Notes: generated from the letters alone by a model not told the origin. A stretch of 8,999 bases of DNA from Comamonas sp. (GCA_019236485.1 JAFAIY010000508.1:1-8999), one strand, 5' to 3'. Counted from the first letter of the stretch, positions 1 to 8,429 are shown. Numbers and translations: made by a program.

Positions 1-318
1 GCCGGGGAACTGGCGCGGCATGAAGCTCCACTTCAGGCCCGTGGGAAAGCCCGCGCCGCCGCGGCCGCGCAGACCGGATTCCTTCATGGTCGCGATGACC
101 TGATCCTGTGTCAGGCCTTCGCTGCCGTCCTTGCCCAACAGCTTGCGCAGGGCCTGATAGCCGCCGCGCGCTTCGTAGTCCTTGATGGACCAATTGCTGC
201 CGTCCAGGCCCGCATAGATCTGCGGGTTGATGTGGCGGTCGTGGAAGCAGGTCTCGACGCCGCTCGAGGCAAACTTGCTGAGCACCGAGTGGGCTGCAGC
301 GTTCATGATGTCGCTCAT
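1..318 (-). CDS. nuoF: NADH-quinone oxidoreductase subunit F, N-terminal part (runs off window)
   Basis: NuoF is the flavoprotein of respiratory complex I. It binds NADH and FMN at the cytoplasmic tip of the peripheral arm and passes electrons to the iron-sulfur chain. Only the first 106 codons are present; the frame is still open at base 1. Residues 85-97 read [13 protein letters not shown], the glycine-rich motif of the FMN/NADH site that is diagnostic for NuoF/HoxF/NDUFV1. The later NADH-binding and 4Fe-4S (N3) parts lie outside the window. The ATG at 318-316 overlaps the nuoE stop in an ATGA arrangement and is preceded by a strong GGAGG about 7 bases upstream, so I prefer it to the in-frame ATG at codon 5. 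The overlap suggests coupled translation with NuoE, its direct partner in the NADH module. Confidence 0.95.
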   Translation of the reverse strand, partial: MSDIMNAAAHSVLSKFASSGVETCFHDRHINPQIYAGLDGSNWSIKDYEARGGYQALRKLLGKDGSEGLTQDQVIATMKESGLRGRGGAGFPTGLKWSFMPRQFPG

Positions 319-806
319 GCCTTGCCCTCCGCAGCGCGCAGGCCGTCCACCAGCTCGTCGAGCTTCTCGTTGCTCATGAAGCTGCACATGCAGCGGTCGT
401 TCACCAGCATCACCGGGGAATCGGCGCAGGCGCCCAGGCATTCCGACTGTTGCAGCGTGAACAGGCCGTCGGCCGTGGTCTCGCCCATCTTGATGCCCAG
501 CTTGTGCTCCAGATGGTGCAAGGCCTTGTAGCCGTCGCGCAGCTGGCAGGGCAGATTGGTGCAGACGTTGAGCTTGTACTTGCCAACGGGCTGCTGGTTG
601 TACATGTTGTAGAAGGTGGTGACTTCGTGCACCGCAATCTCGGGCATGCCCAGGACCTCGGCAATCACGGCCTCGCTTTCCTGGCTCACCCAGCCCTGCT
701 CCTGCTGCACGATGGACAGGCAGGCCATGACGGCAGACTGTTTCTGTTCAGCCGGATACTTGGCCACCTCACGCGCAAAGCGCTCTCTGGTCGCTTCGGT
801 AATCAT
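315..806 (-). CDS. nuoE: NADH-quinone oxidoreductase subunit E (2Fe-2S, 24 kDa type)
   Basis: NuoE is the thioredoxin-fold 2Fe-2S subunit of the complex I NADH module. It carries cluster N1a next to the FMN of NuoF. The protein is 163 residues, normal for the family. The four cluster ligands are visible as C82-x4-C87 (CTNLPC) and C123-x3-C127 (CLGAC). The N-terminal helical part includes the conserved stretch around EVTTFYNMY (residues 61-69). The ATG at 806-804 overlaps the nuoD stop as ATGA, and the TGA stop overlaps the nuoF start, so D-E-F are probably translationally coupled. The ribosome binding site is weak (GGAG about 10 bases upstream), which fits coupling to nuoD. Nothing in the protein is unusual. 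Confidence 0.97.
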   Translation of the reverse strand: MITEATRERFAREVAKYPAEQKQSAVMACLSIVQQEQGWVSQESEAVIAEVLGMPEIAVHEVTTFYNMYNQQPVGKYKLNVCTNLPCQLRDGYKALHHLEHKLGIKMGETTADGLFTLQQSECLGACADSPVMLVNDRCMCSFMSNEKLDELVDGLRAAEGKA

Positions 807-2056
807 CGGTCAACGTCTCCAAACACGATGTCCAGGGTACTGAGCACCATCACGGCGTCAGCCAGCATGTGACCACGGCTCATCTCATCGAGAGCCGCCA
901 GGTGCACGAATCCTGGTGGACGAATCTTCAGGCGATAGGGCTTGTTGGCGCCATCGCTGATCAAATAAATGCCGAACTCGCCCTTGGGGTGTTCGACAGA
1001 GGCATAGGCCTCGCCTTCGGGAACCTTGAAGCCCTCGGTAAAGAGCTTGAAGTGGTGGATCAGCTCTTCCATGTTGGACTTCATGGCTTCGCGGCTTGCG
1101 GGCGCAACCTTGTGGTTGTCCGTGATCACCGGGCCGGGATTGGCACGCAGCCAGTCCACGCACTGCTTGATGATCTTGTTGGACTCGCGCATTTCGGCCA
1201 CGCGCACCAGATAGCGGTCGTAGCAATCGCCGGTCTTGCCCACGGGAATGTCGAAGTCCAGCTTGTCGTAGACCTCGTAGGGCTGCGTCTTGCGCATGTC
1301 CCAGGCCAGGCCGGAGCCGCGCAGCATCGGGCCGGTCAGGCCCAGGTTGAGGGCACGCTCGGCCGACACCACGCCGATGCCGACGTTGCGCTGCTTCCAG
1401 ATGCGATTGTCGGTGAGCAGGGTTTCGTACTCGTCGGCACACTTGGGGAAGCGCTGGGTGAAGGCGTCGATGAAGTCCAGCAGCGAGCCGTGGCGGTCTT
1501 CGTTCATGGCCTCCATGGAGCGCACATTGCGCACCTTGCTGGCCTTGTACTGGGGCATGCTGTCCGGCAGGTCGCGGTACACGCCACCGGGGCGGAAGTA
1601 GGCCGCGTGCATGCGCGCACCCGACACCGCCTCGTACATGTCCATCAGCGCTTCGCGCTCGCGGAAGGTGTAGATCAGGATGGTGGAGCTGCCCGCATCG
1701 TTGCCCGAGGAACCCAGCCACATCAGGTGATTCATGATGCGGGTGATTTCCGAGAACATCACGCGGATGTACTGGGCGCGGATAGGCACTTCGATGCCCA
1801 TCAGCTTCTCGATGGCCAGGCAGTAGGCGTGCTCGTTGCACATCATCGAGCAGTAGTCCAGGCGGTCCATATAGGGCAGCGACTGGATATAGGTCTTGCT
1901 TTCGGCCAGCTTTTCGGTGGCGCGGTGCAGCAGGCCGATATGCGGGTCGGCGCGTTGCACCACCTCGCCATCGAGCTCCAGCACCAAGCGCAGCACGCCG
2001 TGCGCGGCCGGGTGCTGCGGACCAAAGTTCAGGGAATAGTTCTTGATTTCAGCCAT
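803..2056 (-). CDS. nuoD: NADH-quinone oxidoreductase subunit D (49 kDa type)
   Basis: NuoD is the 49-kDa subunit of complex I. With NuoB it forms the ubiquinone-reduction site at the junction of peripheral and membrane arms; the fold is related to the large subunit of NiFe hydrogenases. The protein is 417 residues, the usual length for a stand-alone NuoD. The N-terminal quinone loop [12 protein letters not shown] is at residues 12-23. By comparison with mitochondrial NDUFS2 (His59 and Tyr108), His19 and Tyr68 should be the quinone-contacting pair, with the same 49-residue spacing. [10 protein letters not shown] is at 41-50, and the C-terminus DIVFGDVDR is the typical family ending. The start has GGAAG about 4 bases upstream. 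Unlike E. coli, where nuoC and nuoD are fused, the genes are separate here with a 29-base gap. Confidence 0.98.
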   Translation of the reverse strand: MAEIKNYSLNFGPQHPAAHGVLRLVLELDGEVVQRADPHIGLLHRATEKLAESKTYIQSLPYMDRLDYCSMMCNEHAYCLAIEKLMGIEVPIRAQYIRVMFSEITRIMNHLMWLGSSGNDAGSSTILIYTFREREALMDMYEAVSGARMHAAYFRPGGVYRDLPDSMPQYKASKVRNVRSMEAMNEDRHGSLLDFIDAFTQRFPKCADEYETLLTDNRIWKQRNVGIGVVSAERALNLGLTGPMLRGSGLAWDMRKTQPYEVYDKLDFDIPVGKTGDCYDRYLVRVAEMRESNKIIKQCVDWLRANPGPVITDNHKVAPASREAMKSNMEELIHHFKLFTEGFKVPEGEAYASVEHPKGEFGIYLISDGANKPYRLKIRPPGFVHLAALDEMSRGHMLADAVMVLSTLDIVFGDVDR

Positions 2057-2070
2057 GGTCTTCCGTCAAA

Positions 2071-2084
2071 GGCGCTGACGCGCC
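2071..2084 (-). other. Small GC hairpin between nuoC and nuoD
   Basis: Just after the nuoC stop, GGCGC and GCGCC form a 5-bp inverted repeat around a 4-base loop. It sits in the 29-base gap before nuoD and ends about 14 bases before the nuoD start. No T-tract follows, so it is not a terminator. It could shape local mRNA stability or be chance in GC-rich DNA. Confidence 0.35.
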
Positions 2085-2085
2085 C

Positions 2086-2697
2086 TCAGTGCAGGCCTCC
2101 GCCATAGTTTTCTTCACGGATGATGCGCGGCGTGATTTCGCGCGGCTCAATCGTGACGGGCTGGTAGACCACACGTTGCTGCTCGGCGTCGTAGCGCATT
2201 TCCACATAACCGGACAAGGGGAAATCCTTGCGGAAGGGGTGGCCGATGAAGCCGTAGTCGGTCAGGATGCGGCGCAGGTCTTCGTGGCCGTCGAACACGA
2301 TGCCGAACAGGTCGAAGGCCTCGCGCTCGAACCAGTTGGCCGAGTTCCAGATCGGGTTGACCGAGGCGACCACGGGCAGGTCGTCATCTGGGCAGAACAC
2401 GCGCACGCGCAGACGCTGGTTCAGCGTCAGGGACATCAGGTGCGAGACCACGGCGAAACGCGGACCGTCCTTGCCGACTTCCGCGTAGCTCGAATAGTCC
2501 ACACCGCACAGATCCAGCAGCATCTCGAACTTGCAGCCGGGCGCATCGCGCAGGGTCTGCATCACGTCCAGATACTGGTCGGCAGACACTTCCACCGTCA
2601 CTTCACCATAGGCCAGAGTGACGGAGCGCACCTTGTCACCCAAGGCAGCCGTAACCACATCCCGAAGTTTCTCGGGGTGAATAGCAATTGCAGTCAT
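2086..2697 (-). CDS. nuoC: NADH-quinone oxidoreductase subunit C (30 kDa type)
   Basis: NuoC is the 30-kDa subunit of the complex I connecting module. It has no cofactor and clamps NuoD and NuoB in the peripheral arm at the cytoplasmic face. The protein is 203 residues. The family signature lies at residues 122-161: [16 protein letters not shown], then [13 protein letters not shown], then [10 protein letters not shown]. The C-terminus ends in a short glycine stretch (YGGGLH). The ATG at 2697-2695 is 9 bases after the nuoB stop, and AAAGGG lies 5 bases upstream, formed partly by the nuoB stop region. It is a single-domain NuoC, not a NuoCD fusion. Confidence 0.97.
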   Translation of the reverse strand: MTAIAIHPEKLRDVVTAALGDKVRSVTLAYGEVTVEVSADQYLDVMQTLRDAPGCKFEMLLDLCGVDYSSYAEVGKDGPRFAVVSHLMSLTLNQRLRVRVFCPDDDLPVVASVNPIWNSANWFEREAFDLFGIVFDGHEDLRRILTDYGFIGHPFRKDFPLSGYVEMRYDAEQQRVVYQPVTIEPREITPRIIREENYGGGLH

Positions 2698-2706
2698 CTC
2701 AGCCCT

Positions 2707-3186
2707 TTAAACGCGAGCGATGGTGTGGGTACGGCGGATCTTCTGCTGCAGCTGGATGATGCCGTAGATCAGCGCTTCCGCTGTCGGGGGGCAACCAGGC
2801 ACATAGACATCCACGGGAACAATGCGGTCGCAGCCGCGCACCACCGAATAGCTGTAGTGGTAGTAACCACCGCCATTGGCGCAGGAGCCCATGGAGATCA
2901 CCCAGCGCGGCTCGGACATCTGGTCGTAGACCTTGCGCATGGCCGGGGCCATCTTGTTGCACAGCGTACCGGCAACAATCATCAGGTCCGAGTGGCGGGG
3001 GCTGGCACGGAACACTTCGGAGCCAAAGCGACCGATATCATAACGGGCCGCCGCTGCATGCATCATCTCCACCGCACAGCAGGCCAGGCCGAATGTCATG
3101 GGCCAGATCGACCCTGTCTTGGCCCAATTCACCACCGTGTCATAACTGGTGGTGACGAAGCCTTCCTTCATCACGCCTTCGATCAT
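2707..3186 (-). CDS. nuoB: NADH-quinone oxidoreductase subunit B (N2 cluster subunit)
   Basis: NuoB (PSST/NDUFS7 type) holds cluster N2, the last 4Fe-4S centre of complex I and the direct electron donor to ubiquinone. The protein is 159 residues. The four expected ligands are present: the adjacent pair C36-C37 in GLACC, C102 in SMGSCANGG, and C132 in PGCPPT. The fold resembles the small subunit of NiFe hydrogenases. The start at 3186 is supported by GAGGAA about 5-6 bases upstream, one of the better ribosome binding sites of this operon. It follows nuoA after a 22-base gap and precedes nuoC by 9 bases. Confidence 0.98.
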   Translation of the reverse strand: MIEGVMKEGFVTTSYDTVVNWAKTGSIWPMTFGLACCAVEMMHAAAARYDIGRFGSEVFRASPRHSDLMIVAGTLCNKMAPAMRKVYDQMSEPRWVISMGSCANGGGYYHYSYSVVRGCDRIVPVDVYVPGCPPTAEALIYGIIQLQQKIRRTHTIARV

Positions 3187-3208
3187 CGTGTTTCCTCAGA
3201 AAAGCTGC

Positions 3209-3568
3209 TTATTCCCAGTCCAGGGCGCCTTTTTTCCACTCGTAGGCAAAGCCCACGACCAGAATCGCCAGGAAGATCAGGACAGCAACAAAACCCGCAC
3301 CGCCGACTTCCTTGAGTGCGACAGCCCAGGGCAGCAGGAATGCGATTTCCAAATCAAACAGGATGAAAAGGATGGCGACGAGGTAGTAGCGCACGTCGAA
3401 TTTCATGCGCGCGTCTTCAAACGCCTCGAAACCGCATTCGTAGGGGGAGTTCTTGGCGGCGTCCGGGCGGTTGGGACCCAGCACGTAGCCGAGCGCCAAG
3501 GGCACAACGCCCACAGCCATGCCAATGAGAATGAACAAGAGAACGGGAAGGTACTGATCGATGTTCAT
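3209..3568 (-). CDS. nuoA: NADH-quinone oxidoreductase subunit A (ND3 type)
   Basis: NuoA is the small membrane subunit of complex I (mitochondrial ND3) near the quinone channel and the start of the proton path. With the ATG at 3568 the protein is 119 residues. Three hydrophobic segments are visible at roughly 8-30, 61-83 and 91-110. The first loop carries SPYECGFE (41-48) with Cys45, the equivalent of the conserved ND3 loop cysteine. The second segment contains FDLE (71-74), whose acidic residues are conserved in the family. An upstream ATG at 3607 in the same frame would add 13 residues unlike the family. The 3568 start has AAGG 8 bases upstream and matches usual NuoA beginnings (MNxDQYLPVL). 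First gene of the nuo operon. Confidence 0.97.
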   Translation of the reverse strand: MNIDQYLPVLLFILIGMAVGVVPLALGYVLGPNRPDAAKNSPYECGFEAFEDARMKFDVRYYLVAILFILFDLEIAFLLPWAVALKEVGGAGFVAVLIFLAILVVGFAYEWKKGALDWE

Positions 3569-3642
3569 CGAGTGGGCCTTGTTTTGGAAACATGCCTCAC
3601 CGATCACTGCCTGATCAGCAGGGCAGGCTTCTAGTTATGTGT

Positions 3643-3727
3643 TGGTGCCGTCGGCGAGACTCGAACTCGCACAGCTTTCGCCACTACCCCCTCAAGATAG
3701 CGTGTCTACCAATTCCACCACGACGGC
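3643..3727 (-). tRNA. tRNA-Leu (anticodon GAG)
   Basis: The 85-base gene includes an encoded CCA end. The 7-bp acceptor stem pairs GCCGTCG with CGACGGC, followed by discriminator A. The anticodon arm has stem CTATC/GGTAG and loop TTGAGGG, giving anticodon GAG, which reads the leucine codons CUC and CUU. The T arm is GCGAG-TTCGAGT-CTCGC. A class II variable arm (around GGCGAAAGCT) is present, as expected for tRNA-Leu. The D loop contains the conserved GG. It lies 74 bases before nuoA on the same strand, and I see no terminator between them. Confidence 0.97.
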
Positions 3728-3806
3728 TTCGTCTCAAAGTCCGGCAACCCCTGGAACCTTCGTTGCAAAGATTCTGATCCCCAGACAATCCCTAGATTCT
3801 AGCCTG

Positions 3807-3828
3807 AAAAACCCTTGCTTCCTGGGTT
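3807..3828 (-). terminator. Possible weak intrinsic terminator after secG
   Basis: Read on the minus strand, AACCC and GGGTT form a 5-bp stem around a 9-base loop, and the second arm runs into TTTTT. It lies about 20 bases after the secG stop and 80 bases before the tRNA-Leu gene. The stem is short and only moderately GC-rich, so termination is probably partial at best. The rest of the 120-base gap shows no clear promoter. Confidence 0.35.
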
Positions 3829-3847
3829 CCTCAAGCTTTTCTCTAAA

Positions 3848-4243
3848 TTATTTTGTCGGAATCTGGGCTGCGCCTTCCGCAGGAGCGGCGGGCGCAGGCA
3901 CGGCAGCTTCACCGGAGGCCGCTGCCGGCGCTGCAGGAGCGGACTGGGCAGGTGCCGGAGCCGACACCGGAGCGCCTTCGAGCACGCTGCCGCTGCTCGC
4001 GGGGCGGAAATTGCTCATATAGGCCAGGGCCAGGGTCGCCACAAAGAACACGCTGGCCAGGACCGCCGTGCTGCGCGACAGGAAGTTGGCACTGCCCGAG
4101 GCACCGAACAAGCTACCCGAAGAGCCGCTGCCGAAGGAAGCGCCCATGTCGGCACCCTTGCCGTGCTGCACAAGAATCAGGCCGATCATGCCCAGAGCGG
4201 CCAGCATCTGGACCGCGAGAATGACGCTGGAGAAGACGTTCAT
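3848..4243 (-). CDS. secG: Preprotein translocase subunit SecG
   Basis: SecG is the small auxiliary subunit of the SecYEG inner-membrane channel, which stimulates SecA-driven export. The protein is 131 residues from the ATG at 4243. It has two hydrophobic segments, about residues 4-26 and 58-76. The loop between them is rich in Gly and Ser and carries the family motif LVQHGKGADMGASFGSG (24-40) and SLFGASGSANFLSRSTA (44-60). The last 50 residues are a low-complexity Ala/Pro tail (about 82-131), longer than in E. coli SecG (110 residues). An in-frame ATG five codons upstream has no good ribosome binding site, while the chosen start has AGG about 8 bases away. It follows tpiA by 60 bases and is probably cotranscribed with it. 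Confidence 0.95.
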   Translation of the reverse strand: MNVFSSVILAVQMLAALGMIGLILVQHGKGADMGASFGSGSSGSLFGASGSANFLSRSTAVLASVFFVATLALAYMSNFRPASSGSVLEGAPVSAPAPAQSAPAAPAAASGEAAVPAPAAPAEGAAQIPTK

Positions 4244-4271
4244 ATCAAAACCTATCAATCGTAATCATGGC

Positions 4272-4296
4272 GCGCCGCATTTCCAGAATGCGGCGC
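4272..4296. other. Perfect 10-bp hairpin between tpiA and secG
   Basis: GCGCCGCATT (4272-4281) is repeated as its exact reverse complement at 4287-4296, with a 5-base loop. It starts 7 bases after the tpiA stop and ends about 28 bases before the secG start. No T-run follows on either strand, so it lacks the usual second half of an intrinsic terminator. It may protect the 3' end of a processed qor-tpiA transcript, reduce transcription into secG, or be a protein-binding palindrome. Confidence 0.75.
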
Positions 4297-4303
4297 AAAC
4301 GAA

Positions 4304-5050
4304 TTATTGCGCTGCCGCAACAATGGTGAGGAAATCGGGCGCCTTGAGGGCCGCACCGCCGATCAGGCCGCCATCGATGTCGACCTGGGCCAGCAACTGG
4401 GCCGCATTCGCTGCATTCATGCTGCCGCCGTAGAGCAAAGGCACACGATCTGCCTGAGCGCTGGCCGCTGCCAGCTGCGCACGCAGCACGGCATGCACGG
4501 ACTGAGCCTGCTCGGGCGTGGCGGTCTTGCCGGTACCAATGGCCCAAACCGGCTCATAGGCCACAACCAGCTCGCTCACGCAATGGCCGACCTGATGGAT
4601 CACGGCCGCCAGTTGGCGCTTGACCACGGCTTCGGTCTGGCCGGCTTCGCGCTCGGCCAGGGTCTCGCCCACGCAGACGATGGGCGTGATGCCCTTGGAC
4701 AGCGCGGCCTGAGCCTTGGCTGCCACCACCGCATCGGTTTCGCCATGGTACTGGCGACGCTCGGAGTGGCCGACCAGCGCATAGCGCACGCCGAACTCCT
4801 TGAGCATGGCCGCCGAGACCTCGCCCGTGAACGCGCCCTGCTCGTGCTGGGACACGTCTTGCGCCCCCACACCAATAGCAGATCCCGCAAGCTCCGCCTG
4901 GACTTGAGCCAGATATGCAGCAGGCGCAGCCACGGCCACACCAGCCTTGTTATCCGCAGGCAAGCCCTGCTTGATGGCCTGCAGCAAAGCCGCATTGGCA
5001 GCCAGGCTGCCATTCATCTTCCAGTTGCCGACAATGAGTTTTTGCTTCAT
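4304..5050 (-). CDS. tpiA: Triosephosphate isomerase
   Basis: TpiA interconverts dihydroxyacetone phosphate and glyceraldehyde 3-phosphate in glycolysis and gluconeogenesis, as a cytoplasmic (beta/alpha)8 barrel dimer. The protein is 248 residues, typical of the family. Catalytic residues are all present: Asn9 and Lys11 in VGNWKMNG, His95 in GHSERRQ, and Glu166 in [14 protein letters not shown], which is also the signature and mobile loop 6. Phosphate-binding segments YGGSMNAAN (about 207-215) and GGLIGGAAL (about 227-235) are intact. The ATG at 5050 overlaps the stop of the upstream oxidoreductase gene (ATGA) and has GGG about 5 bases upstream. A TTG three codons earlier is a poorer choice. 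The overlap suggests translational coupling. Confidence 0.97.
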   Translation of the reverse strand: MKQKLIVGNWKMNGSLAANAALLQAIKQGLPADNKAGVAVAAPAAYLAQVQAELAGSAIGVGAQDVSQHEQGAFTGEVSAAMLKEFGVRYALVGHSERRQYHGETDAVVAAKAQAALSKGITPIVCVGETLAEREAGQTEAVVKRQLAAVIHQVGHCVSELVVAYEPVWAIGTGKTATPEQAQSVHAVLRAQLAAASAQADRVPLLYGGSMNAANAAQLLAQVDIDGGLIGGAALKAPDFLTIVAAAQ

Positions 5051-6054
5051 TTTTCCCAAGTCAAAACGATTTTTCCGGTGTGCTGGCTGGACTCCATCAG
5101 CGCATGAGCCTGCGCCGCATCAGCAGCATCGAATTCACGATAGATGGTCGGGCGCACCTTGCCGGACTCCAGCATGGGCCAGACATGGCGCTTGAGCGCC
5201 TGGGCAATCGCCGCCTTGAAGGCCACGGGCCGCGGACGCAGCGTGGAGCCGGTGATGGTCAGGCGCTTGCGCAGCACCAGACCCGCATCCAGCTCGGCCT
5301 TGACACCGCCCTGCACCGCGATGATGACCAGGCGGCCGTCGGCCGCCAGGCATTGCACCTCACGCGCCACATAGGCTCCGGCGACCATGTCCAGAATGGC
5401 ATTCACGCCCTCGCCCGCCGTGATGCGCTGCACCTCGGCCACAAAGTCCTGCGTCTTGTAGTTGATCGCGTGGTCGGCGCCGAGCTGCAGGCAGTCGGCA
5501 CACTTGGCATCGCTGCCCGCGGTGACTATGACCTGCGCGCCCCAGGCCTTGGCCAGCTGGATCGCCGTCACGCCGATACCGCTGCTGCCGCCCTGCACCA
5601 GCAAGGTCTCGCCGGGCTGCAGTGCGCCGCGGTCGAACACATTGCTCCAGACCGTGAAAAAGGTCTCGGGCAAGGCCGCCGCCTGGACGTCGCTGAAGCC
5701 CGCGGGCACGGGCAGACATTGCGGCACGGGTGCCACGCAGTACTGCGCGTAGCCGCCGCCGGCCACCAGCGCGCAGACGCGGTCGCCGAGCTTGAAGCCG
5801 GCTTGCGCCATGGCCGTCTCGTCGCCGGCCACGATCACACCCGCAACCTCCAGCCCCGGAAGATCCGAAGCTCCGGGAGGCGGCGCGTAATGACCTTTGC
5901 GCTGCAGCACGTCGGGACGGTTGATGCCGCTCGCGGCGACGCGAATCAGCACCTCGCCCGCACCGACCACGGGCATGGGACGCTCAGCCATGCGCAGCAC
6001 GTCGGGCGCGCCATAGCCGGCGATCTCCACCGCTCGCATTGTGTTGTGTTCCAT
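5047..6054 (-). CDS. NAD(P)H:quinone oxidoreductase, zinc-independent MDR family (PIG3/QOR type)
   Basis: This is a medium-chain dehydrogenase/reductase of the quinone oxidoreductase branch, closest in appearance to the PIG3 (TP53I3)-like group that reduces quinones with NAD(P)H. With the ATG at 6054 it is 335 residues. The N-terminal domain has the conserved stretch [16 protein letters not shown] (41-56) followed by [15 protein letters not shown]. The cofactor-binding Rossmann segment is [18 protein letters not shown] (152-169). The structural zinc cysteine cluster of alcohol dehydrogenases is absent. A second possible start is the ATG at 6039 (330 residues, MRAVEI...), which is also a common beginning in the family; upstream spacing does not decide clearly (AAGG about 8 bases before 6054, GGAA about 5 before 6039). 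The stop overlaps the tpiA start. The physiological substrate cannot be told from sequence. Confidence 0.9.
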   Translation of the reverse strand: MEHNTMRAVEIAGYGAPDVLRMAERPMPVVGAGEVLIRVAASGINRPDVLQRKGHYAPPPGASDLPGLEVAGVIVAGDETAMAQAGFKLGDRVCALVAGGGYAQYCVAPVPQCLPVPAGFSDVQAAALPETFFTVWSNVFDRGALQPGETLLVQGGSSGIGVTAIQLAKAWGAQVIVTAGSDAKCADCLQLGADHAINYKTQDFVAEVQRITAGEGVNAILDMVAGAYVAREVQCLAADGRLVIIAVQGGVKAELDAGLVLRKRLTITGSTLRPRPVAFKAAIAQALKRHVWPMLESGKVRPTIYREFDAADAAQAHALMESSQHTGKIVLTWEK

Positions 6055-6090
6055 ATCCAGGCCTTGCTGTAACAATGAAATCAGGCTTGG

Positions 6091-6109
6091 GCGCTTGTCC
6101 GGCAAGCGC
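6091..6109. other. 7-bp perfect inverted repeat upstream of the oxidoreductase gene
   Basis: GCGCTTG (6091-6097) and CAAGCGC (6103-6109) flank a 5-base loop, 36 bases before the preferred oxidoreductase start. No T-run follows on either strand. The 85-base gap between the pnp terminator and this gene should hold the operon promoter, but no -35/-10 pair is convincing. The palindrome could be an operator or a leader hairpin; this is inference. Confidence 0.5.
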
Positions 6110-6139
6110 AGCCAGCTACCAAAACAGGAATGAGCAGGC

Positions 6140-6177
6140 AAAAGCAAAACGGGAGCCCGCCCCAAGGCAGGCTCCCG
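6140..6177 (-). terminator. Strong intrinsic terminator of pnp
   Basis: On the minus strand a 12-bp stem (6166-6177 with 6150-6161, one G-U pair) encloses the 4-base loop TTGG, and is followed directly by TTTTGCTTTT. It begins 8 bases after the pnp stop. This is a standard Rho-independent terminator and should separate pnp from the downstream oxidoreductase-tpiA-secG genes. Confidence 0.93.
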
Positions 6178-6185
6178 CTCAGCCA

Positions 6186-8429
6186 TTACTGCTGCTGTTG
6201 CTGCTGCTCGTCGGCGACGGCGCGGTTCTCGCGCGGCTCACGGGGCTCGCGCGGTTCGCGGTTCTGACGGGGAGCGCGTTCGCGGTACTCGCGATCGCCA
6301 CGGGGCTCACGCGGCTCGCGCTCGGGCAGGCCGGCGGGACGCTCGGTCAGCGCCTTCATGGACAGCTTGACACGGCCCTTGTCGTCGGTTTCCAGAACCT
6401 TGACCTTGACCACTTGGCCTTCCTGCAGATAGTCGGTGACCTTTTCCACGCGCTCGTGGGCGATCTGGCTGATGTGCAGCAGACCGTCCTTGCCGGGCAG
6501 CAGGTTGACCAGGGCGCCGAAGTCCAGGATCTTGACCACGGGACCTTCGTAGACCTTGCCGATTTCGACTTCGGCCGTGATCTGCTCGATGCGCTTCTTG
6601 GCTTCGTCGGCCTTGGCGGCATCGCTGGAGGCGATGGTGATGGTGCCGTCTTCGCCGATGTCGATCTGGGTGCCGGTTTCTTCGGTCAGCGCACGGATGG
6701 TGGCGCCGCCCTTGCCGATCACGTCACGGATCTTCTCGGGGTTGATCTTCATCGTGTACAGCTTGGGCGCGAAGGACGAGATCTCGGCCTTGGCTTCGCC
6801 CATGGCTTCCTGCATCTTGCCCAGGATGTGCATGCGAGCTTCCTTGGCCTGGGCCAGAGCGACCTGCATGATTTCCTTGGTGATACCCTGGATCTTGATG
6901 TCCATCTGCAGGGCGGTGATGCCGTTGGTGGTACCTGCCACCTTGAAGTCCATATCACCCAGGTGATCTTCGTCACCCAGGATGTCGGTCAGCACCGCGA
7001 ACTTGTTGTCTTCCTTGATCAAGCCCATGGCGATACCGGCCACATGCGCCTTCATGGGCACGCCGGCGTCCATCATGGACAGGCAGCCGCCGCAGACCGA
7101 AGCCATGGACGAGGAGCCGTTGGATTCGGTGATTTCCGACACCACGCGGATGGTGTAGGGGAACTCTTCCTTGGAAGGCAGGCAGGCCACCAGGGCGCGC
7201 TTGGCCAGACGGCCGTGACCGATTTCGCGGCGCTTGGTCGAGCCCATGCGGCCCACTTCGCCGGTCGCAAACGGAGGCATGTTGTAGTGGAACAGGAAGC
7301 GGTCTTCGAACTCGCCGGCCAGAGCATCGATGCGCTGTGCGTCGCGCTCGGTACCCAGCGTGGAGATCACCAGAGCCTGGGTCTCGCCGCGCGTGAACAG
7401 GGCCGAGCCGTGGGTGCGGGGCAGCACCGAGGAGCGGATTTCGATGGGGCGCACGGTGCGGGTGTCGCGACCGTCGATGCGGGGTTCGCCAGCCAGAATC
7501 TGCGAGCGCACGATGCGCGCTTCGATGTCGAACAGCATGCCTTCGACCTTGACGCCGTCGAATGCAATGCCTTGCTCGGTCAGAGCAGCCTTCACGTCGG
7601 CATAGGCCAGGCGGCAGGCGTGCGTGCGCACTTGCTTGTTGCGCTCTTGATAGGCCGCACGCAGCTTGGCTTCACCCAGCTCGGCCACCTTGGCGATCAA
7701 GACCTCATCCTTGGCGGGAGCGGTCCAGTCCCAGGCGGGCTTGCCGCCTTCGCGCACCAGATCATGAATGGCGTCGATGGCGATCTTGCCTTGCTCGTGG
7801 CCAAACACCACAGCGCCCAGCATCACTTCTTCGGGCAGTTGCAGGGCTTCGGATTCCACCATCAGCACGGCAGATTCGGTACCGGCCACAACCAGATCCA
7901 TCTGCGAATCCTTGCGCTGGGTCTGACCGGGGTTGAGCACGTATTCGCCGTTGATGTAACCCACGCGGGCCGCACCGATGGGGCCGTTGAACGGCAGGCC
8001 GGACACGGCCAAAGCCGCCGAGGTGGCGATCATGGCGGCGATGTCGGCGTCGACTTCGGGGTTCAGCGAGATGGTGTGGATGACCACGTGCACATCGTTG
8101 AAGAAGCCTTCGGGGAACAGGGGGCGGATCGGGCGGTCGATCAGACGGCTGGTCAGGGTCTCCAGCTCGGAAGGCTTGGCTTCGCGCTTGAAGAAGCTGC
8201 CGGGGATCTTGCCGGCGGCGTAGGTCTTCTCGATGTAGTCAACGGTCAGCGGGAAGAAATCCTGGCCGGCCTTGGCGATCTTGGAACCCACGACAGTGGC
8301 CAGCACCACGGTGTCGTCGATGTTGACCAGCACGGCGCCGGAAGCCTGGCGGGCGATTTCGCCGGTTTCCATGGTGACCGTGTGCTGGCCCCATTGGAAA
8401 GTCTTGGTGACTTTGTTGAACATGGTCAT
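6186..8429 (-). CDS. pnp: Polyribonucleotide nucleotidyltransferase (PNPase)
   Basis: PNPase is the trimeric 3'-to-5' phosphorolytic exoribonuclease of mRNA decay, which can also add tails using NDPs. The protein is 747 residues from the ATG at 8429. In order: first RNase PH-like core (about 5-220), helical linker, second RNase PH-like core (about 320-545), KH domain with IGKGG (571-575), S1 domain (about 621-693), and a disordered tail. The active-site region shows [13 protein letters not shown] (436-448), and [12 protein letters not shown] (485-496) supplies the metal-binding Asp486 and Asp492. The tail from about 697 is built of EPRE/ReR-type units and ends in six glutamines; E. coli PNPase is 711 residues, so the tail accounts for the extra length. 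AAGGAG lies 5 bases before the start. An ATG two codons later is less well placed. Likely cotranscribed in part with rpsO and autoregulated through its leader. Confidence 0.98.
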   Translation of the reverse strand: MTMFNKVTKTFQWGQHTVTMETGEIARQASGAVLVNIDDTVVLATVVGSKIAKAGQDFFPLTVDYIEKTYAAGKIPGSFFKREAKPSELETLTSRLIDRPIRPLFPEGFFNDVHVVIHTISLNPEVDADIAAMIATSAALAVSGLPFNGPIGAARVGYINGEYVLNPGQTQRKDSQMDLVVAGTESAVLMVESEALQLPEEVMLGAVVFGHEQGKIAIDAIHDLVREGGKPAWDWTAPAKDEVLIAKVAELGEAKLRAAYQERNKQVRTHACRLAYADVKAALTEQGIAFDGVKVEGMLFDIEARIVRSQILAGEPRIDGRDTRTVRPIEIRSSVLPRTHGSALFTRGETQALVISTLGTERDAQRIDALAGEFEDRFLFHYNMPPFATGEVGRMGSTKRREIGHGRLAKRALVACLPSKEEFPYTIRVVSEITESNGSSSMASVCGGCLSMMDAGVPMKAHVAGIAMGLIKEDNKFAVLTDILGDEDHLGDMDFKVAGTTNGITALQMDIKIQGITKEIMQVALAQAKEARMHILGKMQEAMGEAKAEISSFAPKLYTMKINPEKIRDVIGKGGATIRALTEETGTQIDIGEDGTITIASSDAAKADEAKKRIEQITAEVEIGKVYEGPVVKILDFGALVNLLPGKDGLLHISQIAHERVEKVTDYLQEGQVVKVKVLETDDKGRVKLSMKALTERPAGLPEREPREPRGDREYRERAPRQNREPREPREPRENRAVADEQQQQQQ

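Noticed and set aside
869..2107. Plus-strand open frame of 412 codons opposite nuoD.
   Set aside because: Antisense shadow of nuoD; rich in His, Ala, Val and Gly with no motif.
2089..3315. Plus-strand open frame of 408 codons spanning nuoC, nuoB and part of nuoA.
   Set aside because: It crosses three well-supported complex I genes on the other strand and has no recognisable domain.
3569..3642. Inverted repeat CTGCC/GGCAG between tRNA-Leu and nuoA as a terminator.
   Set aside because: A 5-bp stem with a 10-base loop and no T-run; too weak to call.
4307..5107. Plus-strand open frame opposite tpiA.
   Set aside because: Antisense shadow of a complete triosephosphate isomerase with all catalytic residues.
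6055..6186. Upstream extension of the oxidoreductase by 44 codons to an ATG at 6186.
   Set aside because: The extension runs through the pnp terminator hairpin and is unlike the family N-terminus.
6189..6206. CAG/CAA repeat tract at the end of pnp as a frameshift or assembly error.
   Set aside because: The frame stays open to a TAA immediately followed by the pnp terminator, so the tract is a plausible real polyglutamine end.
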